Below are positions 52,831 through 64,000 of a stretch of DNA of 64,000 nt, one piece after another; position 1 is the first letter of the stretch; every line of letters begins with the position of its first letter. A model generated the notes under the pieces. That model had not been told where the DNA came from. It saw only the letters and a list, made by a program, of their open reading frames with translations, and ran no database searches. The DNA lies in assembly GCF_036324505.1 (NCBI RefSeq), contig NC_086371.1, positions 1,011,501 through 1,075,500 of the forward strand, in the 5' to 3' direction. The stretch is from Eleginops maclovinus (taxonomy: Eukaryota > Chordata > Actinopteri > Perciformes > Eleginopidae). Made by a program: the position numbers and the translations under genes.

Positions 52831-53969
52831 GTAAAGACAGCTCTGCACTTCAGAGTGAGGGTCGGAGCAGACGGGGCAGCAGACGGGGGGCTGTAGTTTC
52901 TCAGCTTCAGCAGAACAGTAAACTCAGCTGTCCACAAACATCTGATTCTGCTCAGGTTCAGGCAAACATGGGAGGGTCCAAACTGAGACACAGTCAGCGG
53001 TTGCGCTTGTCTGTCATCATCCATCATTACGTCTCATCTTTGATGATTATAGATATGTTTTAAACAGCACTGCATTTACATCACTAAATTGTTCAAGGTG
53101 CGTACATAGACGCGTGGAGGGTGAGACTGTGCGCTCACTCTAGAGCAGATGAGAGGTTTCCATCCTGCAGGGACAGGAGGAATAAAAACCTGCTGCCTGA
53201 ACAGTCAAATATGGTCAATGCAGTTTCACAATGTCAGGTTCTGTGTGTGTGCCGACGGGGGACGACTTTTCAGGTCCGTGTGAGACCGCTCACTCTGCAG
53301 ACCGAAGGAGCAGCAACGCCTTAGTTTAGGAGTGAAGTTTAGAAACGGGTGATCATTCCTCCCAGTCTCTGGATGTTAGTTTGCATTCAACGATCTTGGG
53401 GGAGGGGGGATCCTGCAGCACAGGAAGGGGCATCATGGACTCATCATCTTAAAAAGTGACACTAACTCAACCTCCTCCGGTCACCAAGCTAAACCTAAAT
53501 ATCGACACGTGTCACCTTCATCTCCCATGGTGGTGGATCGCTGCAGATGATGGGGAGGACAGTGATGCTTGACTCAATAACCAAACAATGCTGGTGTCTC
53601 TCTCTCTCTCTCTCTAACTGAAGTGTCACTTTAATAAACCCACACACACATTTCCCTGGCAGCTGAAGGTGTGTGTTCAGTGAATGGAGTCCCTTAGTAT
53701 CCTCGGCAGGCAGAGCCATAACACACTGTCACTCTCTGGCCGTGGTGTGTTCACAGCCTCTGGTGCTCGGCTGATAGCAAGAGTGTGTGTCTGTGTGTGT
53801 GTGTGGGTGTGCGTGGTTGTGTGTGTGTGGGTGTGTGTGGTTGTGTGTGTGTGAGATCCCCAGCTAATCCAATGATCCGTTAATTTCCAGTCAGCGCAGT
53901 GTTTGGTGTGGTCTGGGGGCTCAGAGGGGTCATCATGCATGTAAGAGGCTGCATGTGTGTGAGTGTGTG

Positions 53970-54011
<42 letters not shown>

Positions 54012-55670
54012 TGTCACCATCTGCCCGCTCAGAACACGGCGTCCCCAGCTCCCTGCAGGACCCTCTCAGAGTTAACACTGAGCATGACGAACACAATCAG
54101 AGGTCTGTGGACACTCAGAGACCCGATCACTACAGGAACACACACACTGCCGCTGAGGGTCAGGGATTCATCGAGGGTCGCACGGCGGGGGGGTAATGCT
54201 GGGGGACTGGAGGCTCGGGGACCCTGTGTGTGAGTGGGAGAAACTATGTGAGTTCAGACAGTAAAGAGGGAAGGATTGATGGATTTGATAGACTCTGAAG
54301 TTAGCAATCTGACAGCAGAAAGAATCTGTGACACAACCCGTCTGTTTTTAGGGTGACTTCACAGCATCTGTCCAGGGACTATATAACCTGAACTACATTC
54401 AAACAATTACAAAACAATGAGAAAATAAAACTAGAAAAACAAAAACAAAAGCAGATACAAATATATTTTTATCTAAATCTAAAAATTAAGCTCTAGATCA
54501 ATACAGCCGACTGCTGCGATTACAGAAGTCCCACAAATTACATATCGATTTGTTACCAAGAACGTGAGCATCAGAAATATCGATCCGGCTGATACGGTTT
54601 TATTTTTCTGAATTTTAGCAGAGACTTGGTCTGTAGCTTATCAAATACAAAGAAATCAATACAAATAGGAAAGCTAAATATGTGCACTGAGGCAGACAAC
54701 ACGTTCATTTATTTTAGTCTCTGAGAAGAACTGCTTTATTGAGTCACTTCTGTCCAGGATGGATCCCTTTGATCTGCATCTTAAATCTAGGTACACATAA
54801 ATACCCTGAACCTGCTAACACTGTCAGCGTTAGTGCAAATCTATCCTGATATCCAACAAAGAACTTCTCCCTCCAGGAGACTCCTCCAGCTCTGGCGCTG
54901 TTTAATAGACAGAACCTCCTCATGAAGTCCGGTCTCTCCTTCATAAACAGATCAAACAGAGCTGAGGGGAAACACAGACGCTGTCCATCTGTCCAGAAGC
55001 ACACTGCTTTCTACTTCTTCCTTTTGGAGCGTATGACTGGGTCCAGTTTTGTCTTTGTGTTTTGGTAAATTACAGATGATAATGAACCTGCAGAAGGATA
55101 GTTACTTAATGTGTCTCGTTCCTTTTCTCCTTGCATCTCTTTTTGAGAAGCCAGACACAGAAAAACGTGCAACTCATTCAGTTTCCCCCCTGAAATCTAC
55201 CCAGATACCTACAGTATTCGGGCTAACAGGAGCTTCGGAGGCTGCTCCCGTCTGCTCAATTTGATATATTATCTCACCCGCTTTTTTAGTTTACAATTAA
55301 GAAAGGGCAGAGTCTTCTCCATGTCTCTTTGAGGAGAATACGAACCTCCGCTCATTAGCTGCAGACCTAGTTTGAGATGTTAGTTAATTGAAATAGCTAT
55401 TAGGAAAAGGAAGAAGAGACCTCAGTATGTTCACCAGAGACTCCCCTTCATTACAAGACCTCACCTCTAGTCCAGGTAACTCATGTATGTACTTGTGTAA
55501 AAGATATGGGACCTGCTCGACCAAAAAGGATTTAATGAGTCCAGAGATATGGAGAGGGGGTCAGATGTCTGGTCAGACTGCAGAGACAGCTTACGGAGGA
55601 TAAAGAGGGGATGGATGTCCGGTGGGTCTGTGGGGGACGAGTGGCAGGCAGCAGGCTGACACTGAGACTG
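52831..55670. other. Intergenic, no gene seen
   Basis: It includes (TC)n at about 53598-53615 and a TG-rich block at 53788-54019. Short open frames have no recognisable domain. Confidence 0.5.
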
Positions 55671-55830
55671 AGATTTCTGATCCTTTCTTTACTCTCCTTT
55701 TTTCTGGAGAGGAAGTAAAGGAACCAGAGCTCTGGATTTATTAGTTGTTTGAGGTGCAATATATGACTCCAGCTTTAAGACGTGAAGACACTGTTATTTT
55801 AATGCAGGATTTACACCTGGAAGTCACGTA
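55671..55830 (+). repeat. Interspersed repeat family D, copy 2
   Basis: Direct repeat of 45778-45955: the first 70 bases differ at only about two positions by eye, then similarity declines with small indels. Confidence 0.85.
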
Positions 55831-56429
55831 AGCGCCTCATGCAAAATAGTTTAATTTAAAATGCTCAAAGGTTTCAGAGAGTCGAGGGATGAAGTGCTTC
55901 CATCTGTTGCTTAAATTGAGTGATAAATATTGTCAGTCTCTCGCTTGTCTTACTGGATAGTGAAATCCACCAGACGTCATACCTCATTTATAAAGCAACT
56001 GAAAAATATATTTCACGAGGAGCGGCACGACTCCAAACTTCAGAGGACATTTTTACTGGTTAAATCTGTGGAAGCTCGTCCAGTATGAAGACATGAACCA
56101 GCGGCTGCAGCCACATCTCTCTCCTCTATTATCATAAAGAGTTAACCAGCTGATTCTGCAGGACTGGAAACCGGGAACAGTTCGATTTAATGGGAAGAGA
56201 AAGCTTGGACAGCTGCTCTCCTCTCTGTTATCTCCAGGAGATGATGGTGTGTTTTGTTCAGTCAAACGAGTCGAACAGGTGCTGGATGTATAAAGCCAGC
56301 TTCAATAATCTCTAAAGCACGACACAGAATCATTTGAGGCGTAAAATTATCATCCAGTCGGTAAAAGTGAATAATTCATACAGTGAATCATCTGTCCTCA
56401 TTGAGCAGTGATGGAAAGTCCATTTACCC

Positions 56430-59333
56430 TACTTTAAAGAGTCCTCTCCTGCTGATGTTCAGGTGTATATCAATATGTAGAGTCTCTACTTTAAAGAGTC
56501 CTCTTCTGCTGATGTTCAGGTGTATATCAGTATGTAGAGTCTCTACTTTAAAGAGTCCTCTCCTGCTGATGTTCAGGTGTATATCAGTATGTAGAGTCTC
56601 TACTTTAAAGAGTCCTCTCCTGCTGATGTTCAGGTGTATATCAGTATGTAGAGTCTCTACTTTAAAGAGTCCTCTCCTGCTGATGTTCAGGTGTATATCA
56701 GTATGTAGAGTCTCTACTTTAAAGAGTCCTCTCCTGCTGATGTTCAGGTGTATATCAGTATGTAGTGTCTCTACTTTAAAGAGTCCTCTCCTGCTGATGT
56801 TCAGGTGTATATCAGTATGTAGAGTCTCTACTTTAAAGAGTCCTCTCCTGCTGATGTTCAGGTGTATATCAGTATGTAGTGTCTCTACTTTAAAGAGTCC
56901 TCTCCTGCTGATGTTCAGGTGTATATCAGTATGTAGAGTCTCTACTTTAAAGAGTCCTCTCCTGCTGATGTTCAGGGGTATATCAGTATGTAGAGTCTCT
57001 ACTTTAAAGAGTCCTCTCCTGCTGATGTTCAGGTGTATATCAGTATGTAGAGTCTCTACTTTAAAGAGTCCTCTCCTGCTGATGTTCAGGTGTATATCAG
57101 TATGTAGAGTCTCTACTTTAAAGAGTCCTCTCCTGCTGATGTTCAGGTGTATATCAGTATGTAGAGTCTCTACTTTAAAGAGTCCTCTCCTGCTGATGTT
57201 CAGGTGTATATCAGTATGTAGAGTCTCTACTTTAAAGAGTCCTCTCCTGCTGATGTGCAGGTGTATATCAGTATGTAGAGTCTCTACTTTAAAGAGTCCT
57301 CTCCTGCTGATGTTCAGGTGTATAAAGGTATGTAGTGTCTCTACTTTAAAGAGTCCTCTCCTGCTGATGTTCAGGTGTATATCAGTATGTAGAGTCTCTA
57401 CTTTAAAGAGTCCTCTCCTGCTGATGTTCAGGGGTATATCAGTATGTAGAGTCTCTACTTTAAAGAGTCCTCTCCTGCTGATGTTCAGGTGTATATCAGT
57501 ATGTAGAGTCTCTACTTTAAAGAGTCCTCTCCTGCTGATGTTCAGGTGTATATCAGTATGTAGAGTCTCTACTTTAAAGAGTCCTCTCCTGCTGATGTTC
57601 AGGTGTATATCAGTATGTAGAGTCTCTACTTTAAAGAGTCCTCTCCTGCTGATGTGCAGGTGTATATCAGTATGTAGAGTCTCTACTTTAAAGAGTCCTC
57701 TCCTGCTGATGTTCAGGTGTATATCAGTATGTAGTGTCTCTACTTTAAAGAGTCCTCTCCTGCTGATGTTCAGGTGTATATCAGTATGTAGAGTCTCTAC
57801 TTTAAAGAGTCCTCTCCTGCTGATGTTCAGGTGTATATCAGTATGTAGAGTCTCTACTTTAAAGAGTCCTCTCCTGCTGATGTTCAGGTGTATATCAGTA
57901 TGTAGCTTCTCTACTTTAAAGAGTCCTCTCCTGTTGATGTTCAGGTGTATATCAGTATGTAGAGTCTCTACTTTAAAGAGTCCTCTCCTGCTGATGTTCA
58001 GGTGTATATCAGTATGTAGTGTCTCTACTTTAAAGAGTCCTCTCCTGCTGATGTTCAGGTGTATATCAGTATGTAGAGTCTCTACTTTAAAGAGTCCTCT
58101 CCTGCTGATGTTCAGGTGTATATCAGTATGTAGAGTCTCTACTTTAAAGAGTCCTCTCCTGCTGATGTTCAGGTGTATATCAGTATGTAGAGTCTCTACT
58201 TTAAAGAGTCCTCTCCTGCTGATGTTCAGGTGTATATCAGTATGTAGTGTCTCTACTTTAAAGAGTCCTCTCCTGCTGATGTTCAGGTGTATATCAGTAT
58301 GTAGAGTCTCTACTTTAAAGAGTCCTCTCCTGCTGATGTTCAGGTGTATATCAGTATGTAGTGTCTCTACTTTAAAGAGTCCTCTCCTGCTGATGTTCAG
58401 GTGTATATCAGTATGTAGAGTCTCTACTTTAAAGAGTCCTCTCCTGCTGATGTTCAGGTGTATATCAGTATGTAGAGTCTCTACTTTAAAGAGTCCTCTC
58501 CTGCTGATGTTCAGGTGTATATCAGTATGTAGTGTCTCTACTTTAAAGAGTCCTCTCCTGCTGATGTTCAGGTGTATATCAGTATGTAGAGTCTCTACTT
58601 TAAAGAGTCCTCTCCTGCTGATGTTCAGGTGTATATCAGTATGTAGAGTCTCTACTTTAAAGAGTCCTCTCCTGCTGATGTTCAGGTGTATATCAGTATG
58701 TAGAGTCTCTACTTTAAAGAGTCCTCTCCTGCTGATGTTCAGGTGTATATCAGTATGTAGTGTCTCTACTTTAAAGAGTCCTCTCCTGCTGATGTTCAGG
58801 TGTATATCAGTATGTAGTGTCTCTACTTTAAAGAGTCCTCTCCTGCTGATGTTCAGGTGTATATCAGTATGTAGCGTCTCTACTTTAAAGAGTCCTCTCC
58901 TGCTGATGTTCAGGTGTATATCAGTATGTAGAGTCTCTACTTTAAAGAGTCCTCTCCTGCTGATGTTCAGGTGTATATCAGTATGTAGAGTCTCTACTTT
59001 AAAGAGTCCTCTCCTGCTGATGTTCAGGTGTATATCAGTATGTAGTGTCTCTACTTTAAAGAGTCCTCTCCTGCTGATGTTCAGGTGTATATCAGTATGT
59101 AGAGTCTCTACTTTAAAGAGTCCTCTCCTGCTGATGTTCAGGTGTATATCAGTATGTAGTGTCTCTACTTTAAAGAGTCCTCTCCTGCTGATGTTCAGGT
59201 GTATATCAGTATGTAGAGTCTCTACTTTAAAGAGTCCTCTCCTGCTGATGTTCAGGTGTATATCAGTATGTAGTGTCTCTACTTTAAAGAGTCCTCTCCT
59301 GCTGATGTTCAGGTGTATATCAGTATGTAGTGT
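56430..59333 (+). repeat. 57-bp minisatellite, about 51 copies, spanning a 1005-codon open frame
   Basis: The unit tctctactttaaagagtcct+ctcctgctgatgttcaggtg+tatatcagtatgtagag is 57 bp, exactly 19 codons, and one plus frame lacks stops, so an open frame runs 56383-59400. It encodes repeats of STLKSPLLLMFRCISVCRV. The copies are nearly identical; the commonest difference is gtagag versus gtagtg (Arg/Ser). No splice sites, promoter or homologous protein are recognised, so I call a repeat, not a gene. Confidence 0.95.
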
Positions 59334-59400
59334 CTATTTTGAATATTCCGAAATGAAAGTCCTTCTTGTTCGTGTTACACTCGTCCTCTTCTCAGTCTGA

Positions 59401-61250
59401 GAAAGTAGGTTTATTTTCCTCACACCTCCCTGAGAATAAAGTGAAAAGAATAAATCATTTTCCTCAGACTCTCATTCCGTTTGACTCCAGCTCTCTGGTT
59501 TCCACCCCTCATTTCCCACTGGGATGGATTCATGTCCAGCAGCGTCGTTTTTCATTTTCTCCAAAACAAAAAGTCCCAACCCGGGTCTGTTTGTGTTCTG
59601 CTTCACACTGGGGCTATTTGTCTCAACAACTCAGGTGTCTGTAACCCCTGATAACTCCCAACCTCTCAGATAGTGTTGTGTCAGTGGAAGCCAGCTGATG
59701 CCTGCACTCTACTGGATTGCTAGTTTTGGGAGTAATGGATTATTAGTATGATAACAACGACACAAATCCATCAGAGACACTAGGTTGAAAAAAAGAGATG
59801 CACAACAAGCAAAGGTGGGCAGACACAGAAGAAAGGATGCAAACCAACAAAAGACAAACCAACACAAAAGAGACAAATTAACTGAAGATTCAAAACACAA
59901 TCAATGCAAACACAAAAACACAAAGCAATAAAAAACACGATCAGATATTGACACTGATCCAAAGATGAAGACTTCTTTCTTTTTTGAGTTTTTTGAAATT
60001 ATGATATTTTTTTTCAACATTTTATTTATTTTTCCAGATTCTGAATTTTTCATAATTCAGAAAATTATGTTTATTTTTTCACACATTTCTGACTTTTTGA
60101 ATAAAAAGGACACAAATCCATCACAGAAAAATAGTGTGTGTGAGCTTAACTGTGTGTGTTAAGAGAAAGGGAGCATTTTCCGTCAGCTCAGAACCCTCCC
60201 AATAGTCATTCCCGTAAGGATGCTGTGGACTTGTACTCCTCTCCATCCTGGAAGCTAAAATTGTACTTTTTACTCCTTATTCACTAGTTTTTATTAAACA
60301 CATGTATTTAGGTAGAGATATCCAGCAGCTGCATATCAAGTTATTCAAATGAGCTCAACATTTACCAGCTGATGAAAACACATCAATCATTGTAATAGAA
60401 AGTCAATAGGACTCTGAAATGGTTCATTAAACATAAGTGCTTGACCCATGTCATGACCCAAAATTCCATCTTGTGCTATTAACCAATCAGTGCAGAGCAC
60501 CAGTGTGGAGCGGCGCTGTCACTCAGCAACGATAGACGCAACGTGGAGGATTGATACCGCTGTGAGGAGGATGTTACGGTAGGACGGTTTGATTAAGGGT
60601 CATTAAACACACTTACTACAGAGGAGTAACAGGGTTCCTACGGGCTTCTTCAAGTCTCTTTAAGACCTTTCTATAAAAGCGTAATACCTATTTCACAGAC
60701 CTACCGGCAAAGAAAAACAAACACTTTTAATTTGTTCATTTATTTCTCAAACATGTGAAACTGTGGACTGTGGAAAGCCTTATGGAAGAAACATTGCAGC
60801 ATAGTAGTGAGTACTTAAGCTGCAACCCCACAGCACAGACACAGACAAGCCACACAGAGGTGTGACAAATCAAAGAACATGTCAGCAGACCACTAAAAAG
60901 TTTGACCACCACAGTTAAGTTGTTTTTAACATCGGTTCCGTTAGCTAGATACTTATTCCATGCTGGGAATATGGGGAGTAGAGAGACTCCTGAACAATAA
61001 ACAATGAAAATCAACTCGACAGTAAATCAAATGAAGATCACACAGTCAACTCCTAAGCTCTGCACTCTCAGCAGCGATCCCTTTATCAAGGAGAGCCAGC
61101 TCTGCCAACTGCTCCTTATGGCCTCTCCGGAGGAGGTTGGACCTGGAGATCAGGTCATTTGATTACTCACGATAGGAGGACTGGATGAGCAGCACATATT
61201 GTTAAGGGAAGTATGTAATTGGTCATGTGACATTGCTTTTACAGGACGGT
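59401..61250. other. Intergenic, AT-rich, no gene seen
   Basis: Short frames only, none with a recognisable domain. Low-complexity T-rich sequence lies at 59965-60110. Confidence 0.5.
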
Positions 61251-61254
61251 GACG

Positions 61255-61990
61255 GTATCAATATAAATTGAGAAACATGCTCGCTTGAGCTTCCTGATGA
61301 AGTAGAGGCGCTGCTGGGCCTTCTTTGCCAGTGCAGTGGTGTTGATGTTCCAGATGAGGTCGTCTGTGATGGTCACACCCATGAATTTGGTGCTGCTCAC
61401 CTGCTCCACAGCAGCACCATTGATGTTCAGAGGGAGGGGGGTTGGGAGGGGGTTCTCCTGAAGTCAACAACAATCTCCTTTGTTTTCCCCACATCGAGGA
61501 AGAGGTTGTTATTTTGGCACCAACGGGCCAGCTGCTTCACTTCCTTCCTGTAGTTAGTCACACGTTGTGGCTGATGAGACCCACCACGGCGGTGTCGTCC
61601 GCGAACTCCACGATGTGGTTGGAGCTGTAGCTGGGTTTGCAGTCATGGGTCAGCAGGATGAAGAGAAGGGGGCTGAGCACATAGCCTTGGGGGGCCCCCG
61701 TGCTCAGTGTTAGTGTGTTCCATGTGTTGTTGATGACCCGGACAGCTTGTGGTCTCTCTGTGAGGAAGTCCAGCAACCAGTTGCAGAGAGAGGGGCTGAG
61801 GCCCAGGTCTGTAGGTTTACGCACAAGCTGCTGGGGGATGATGGTGTTGAATGCTGAGCTGAAGTCTATGAATAGCATTCTGACGTAGGAGTTCTTAGTG
61901 TCCAGGTGTGTGAGGGCTGGGTGTAGAGCGGAGGTGATTGCATCCTCTGTGGACCGTTTAGCTCGGTAGGCAAACTGAAACGGGTCTAAT
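61255..61990 (-). mobile_element. Non-LTR retrotransposon fragment (Rex/L2/CR1-like reverse transcriptase)
   Basis: The minus strand reads [59 protein letters not shown] and the catalytic box [11 protein letters not shown]. After a frame break it reads KTKEIVVDFRR and ALAKKAQQRLYFIRKLKR. It is truncated at both ends. Unlike the copy at 51.2-52.8 kb, the FADD box is present. Confidence 0.88.
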
Positions 61991-63091
61991 GCTTTTAAGA
62001 CTTTTGAAGACCCCGCGGGAAGCCTGAGTAAAACAGCTGTGGGCCGCTAGTTGGGACATCTCTTTACGACAGATATAGAGAACTGAACTCGCTCAGCGTC
62101 ATCAGTGCGGCAGGTGAATGACGTCACAGCGGTCTTTCACCTGCAGTTTTTATCCATTGCAAGAATCCACAAAATAGTTTCAGCTGAGCTTTTGTGCAGG
62201 AGTGATCTAATGAAAGCATGTGGGCCTGCTGTGCCGTGTATACAAACAGAAATAGATGTCAGAAAGAAGTGAAAGGCAGGGAAGAGCTAACGAGAGGAGT
62301 CTGAAGATAGAAGTACGGACAGAAATAAGACCAGGGTTGGATGTGACATTAAGAAAAGCAGCCAATAAATCCGACTCTACTCTGCACATCAGCTTACCAT
62401 TGTTCTGCATGTTTTATTCTGGGACTGCACGTGCAATCACTGCCAGTGGAAAAGTTGACTTGGTTGCATGTTTTTGGTTTGTTGAAACTGGTTCATCCCA
62501 AACAACCCTAGGCCTGTAAACACAATAAACCAGGAGTCTCTAAGTAGCTTGTTTACGGTGTGCAGTTCCAGTTACCGGACACCGTGCCAGGTTAGAGGTT
62601 TCAGCCGCGGCGCAAACACATTGTAGGAGCCATTCTTTAGTTAGTGTTTTGTGCAAGTACTTTATTTTGACCACAAGGGTGTAGTATTTTTCTGTTTCTG
62701 TTTGATTGGTTACCACACAGCAGCTGCCTCAAATGAGGGGATGATTAGTTTTGAGTGGAATGGTGGTGGGGAACACTCAGTTCTTACCGAACGACAGCCA
62801 GAGAGAAAGCCAGTGACTTTTGATTTTTGCTTCAATCCAAATCAACTACATGGTGCATTTCTGTTTTGTTACAATAAATGGGAACATCACCCAAAGAGAT
62901 CATTTTTGCACAATTTTATTCGTTCTGGAATCGAGTTAAGACACTCCTCGAACCAACATCAGGTGACTCATCAAGTTAGCTTTTTGGGATAGTCACCACA
63001 CATATTCTTTTTGTGTCTACAGTTCAGGGAGAACACCAGGAAGTTCTGGACATCAGTGGCCTGTACTATGAAACAGGATGTGGGGTTGTGG
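61991..63091. other. Intergenic, no supported gene
   Basis: A 113-codon plus frame at 62651-62992 has a slightly protein-like composition but no domain I recognise. Sequence near 63020-63080 (tcagtggcctgtactatgaa) resembles a dispersed teleost repeat. Confidence 0.4.
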
Positions 63092-63157
63092 GGAGAAAGA
63101 CCCAGGTGAGAAGTGAACCTTTCAGTCCTGGTTCACTTCTCACCTGGGTCTTTCTCC
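63092..63157. repeat. Perfect 28-bp inverted repeat with 10-bp loop
   Basis: Arm 63092-63119 (ggagaaagacccaggtgaga...) is the exact reverse complement of 63130-63157; the loop is tttcagtcct. A strong hairpin on either strand. Function unknown. Confidence 0.97.
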
Positions 63158-63371
63158 ATGGTTGCATATGCTGAACATCGCACCTGTTCTTGGGCAAGTT
63201 CTGTTTAAGACAAGAGATCCAATCAAGTGAAAGCACCGTCTGCTGACCACTCAGAGCTCAGTGCACAAAGGCTATGAAGTCCAGGCTACAGGAAACCACA
63301 TTTAAATGCAGGAATGACAGATGACAATAAAAACAGACTCTGTGGGAACATGTACATTGACTATCTCCCAT

Positions 63372-63592
63372 CTACAGAACAATCGGACTACTATGACTTT
63401 TGTGGTTTCCAAGTCGGCGGATTGGTTCAATGGGCTGCTCTGTTCTCTGCCACACACTACGCCATGGTATTTCAACGGTATAGCTATTCCATTGAAAAAG
63501 CTTCGGTACAGCACCTTTAACAAGCCTTCTCCGACCATCAAGGGTCGTTGGCTCTATGAATTGATCGGTGGCAAAGTGTCTGCTGCACACCT
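63372..63592 (-). CDS. THAP-domain exon (partial; gene or transposon-derived)
   Basis: The minus strand reads VCSRHFATDQFIEPTTLDGR then RRLVKGAVPKLFQWNSY, the second half of a THAP zinc-binding domain (C-x2-H pair and the AVPxLF motif). It opens after a possible acceptor (cacacaaag). The first half, with the first two Cys, is not seen upstream on this strand within the window, so it is an isolated exon or fragment. The remaining residues to the stop do not match a domain I know. Confidence 0.6.
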
Positions 63593-63687
63593 TTGTGTGA
63601 GAGGAGATGGAGTCTTCTCAGGTCGGGATGGGTTGGAAATGTGTCCCACCTCATCTTTCACCCTGTGTGGTCTCATCTAACCCTGTT

Positions 63688-64000
63688 GACACTTCTTAGA
63701 ACCAGATCCTATTGGACCTCCAGAACGGCCTGATTCATCTGAAAGCCCTCAAAGCTATAGCTACCACGTTGCTGAACTCGTAGCCAAATCAAAAAAGTCC
63801 CACACTGTGGCAGAAGCATTAATACTGCCAGCTTGTAAAGCCATTGTAAATGAGATGGTCGGCCCTGACGCGACCAAAGAGATAGCTAAAGTGCCTCTCT
63901 CAGATAACACAATTGCCACACGTATTGATGACATGTCTGCGGACATCGAAACTGTTGTTTTGGAAAAGATGCACATCAGTAAGAAATTTGCCTTGCAACT
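63688..64000 (+). pseudogene. hAT-transposase-like reading frame (ZBED5/FAM200-type), cut by the window edge
   Basis: An open frame without Met from about 63688 reads [38 protein letters not shown] and [20 protein letters not shown], then [12 protein letters not shown]. This matches the start of the RNase-H-like region of domesticated or active hAT transposases (AKxKKPHTIAE, PLSxxTVxRRI, FxLQLDES). The N-terminal BED finger is not seen upstream. It may continue to the right, so whether it is intact cannot be judged. Confidence 0.65.

Noticed and set aside
56383..59400. 1005-codon ORF as a real gene
   Set aside because: Entirely a 57-bp tandem repeat with no splice sites, promoter or known homologue; kept as a repeat with a low-probability coding check.
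62651..62992. 113-codon plus frame near the right end
   Set aside because: No domain recognised and no splice or promoter context; could be a decayed element, but not supportable as a gene.

Overview
The window is vertebrate genomic DNA, almost certainly from a ray-finned (teleost) fish. It carries two multi-exon genes with GT-AG introns. It also holds teleost-type interspersed repeats (L2/Rex-like LINE pieces, a Tc1-like remnant, a hAT-type MITE) and a very heavy load of micro- and minisatellites, roughly one fifth of the bases. The exact species cannot be read from the sequence.

The left half (about 0.6-31.8 kb, minus strand) holds one gene, pde6a, the catalytic alpha subunit of rod photoreceptor cGMP phosphodiesterase. 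I could place 23 coding exons with every splice phase agreeing. They give an 854-residue protein with two GAF domains, an HD-type phosphodiesterase domain with its metal ligands, and a C-terminal CaaX-like tail. Two of these exons (20 and 23) are too short to stand out as open frames and were found by reading the splice sites. A short non-coding first exon and a promoter with three TAATCC (CRX/OTX) motifs are inferred at about 31.72-31.87 kb.

The middle (34.5-45.0 kb, plus strand) holds slc26a2, a sulfate/anion exchanger of the SLC26 family. It has four coding exons (708 residues) and an inferred non-coding exon 1 at about 34.6 kb. The divergent pair PDE6A / SLC26A2 is also neighbouring and divergent in human 5q32, which supports calling the phosphodiesterase pde6a rather than pde6b. 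The two genes have no shared pathway that I know of: one acts in rod phototransduction, the other in sulfate uptake for proteoglycan sulfation.

The right third (45-64 kb) has no intact host gene that I can support. It contains the slc26a2 3' flank, dispersed repeats, a 5'-truncated L2-like LINE (51.15-52.8 kb), a 2.9-kb array of a 57-bp unit (56.4-59.3 kb) that mimics a 1005-codon ORF, a second LINE fragment (61.25-61.99 kb), and, at the edge, a THAP-domain exon (minus) next to the start of a hAT-transposase-like reading frame (plus) that runs off the window.

The most unusual signals are in how tandem repeats meet the pde6a splice sites. A roughly 27-copy minisatellite repeats the exon-12 5' splice site itself. 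Four in-frame exons (6, 10, 13, 14) have TG repeats in place of a normal polypyrimidine tract. The last intron is almost wholly a (TTCC)n tract. A 72-bp minisatellite family occurs at four places around the two genes, in both orientations, and each unit carries CRE-like and E-box-like sites.
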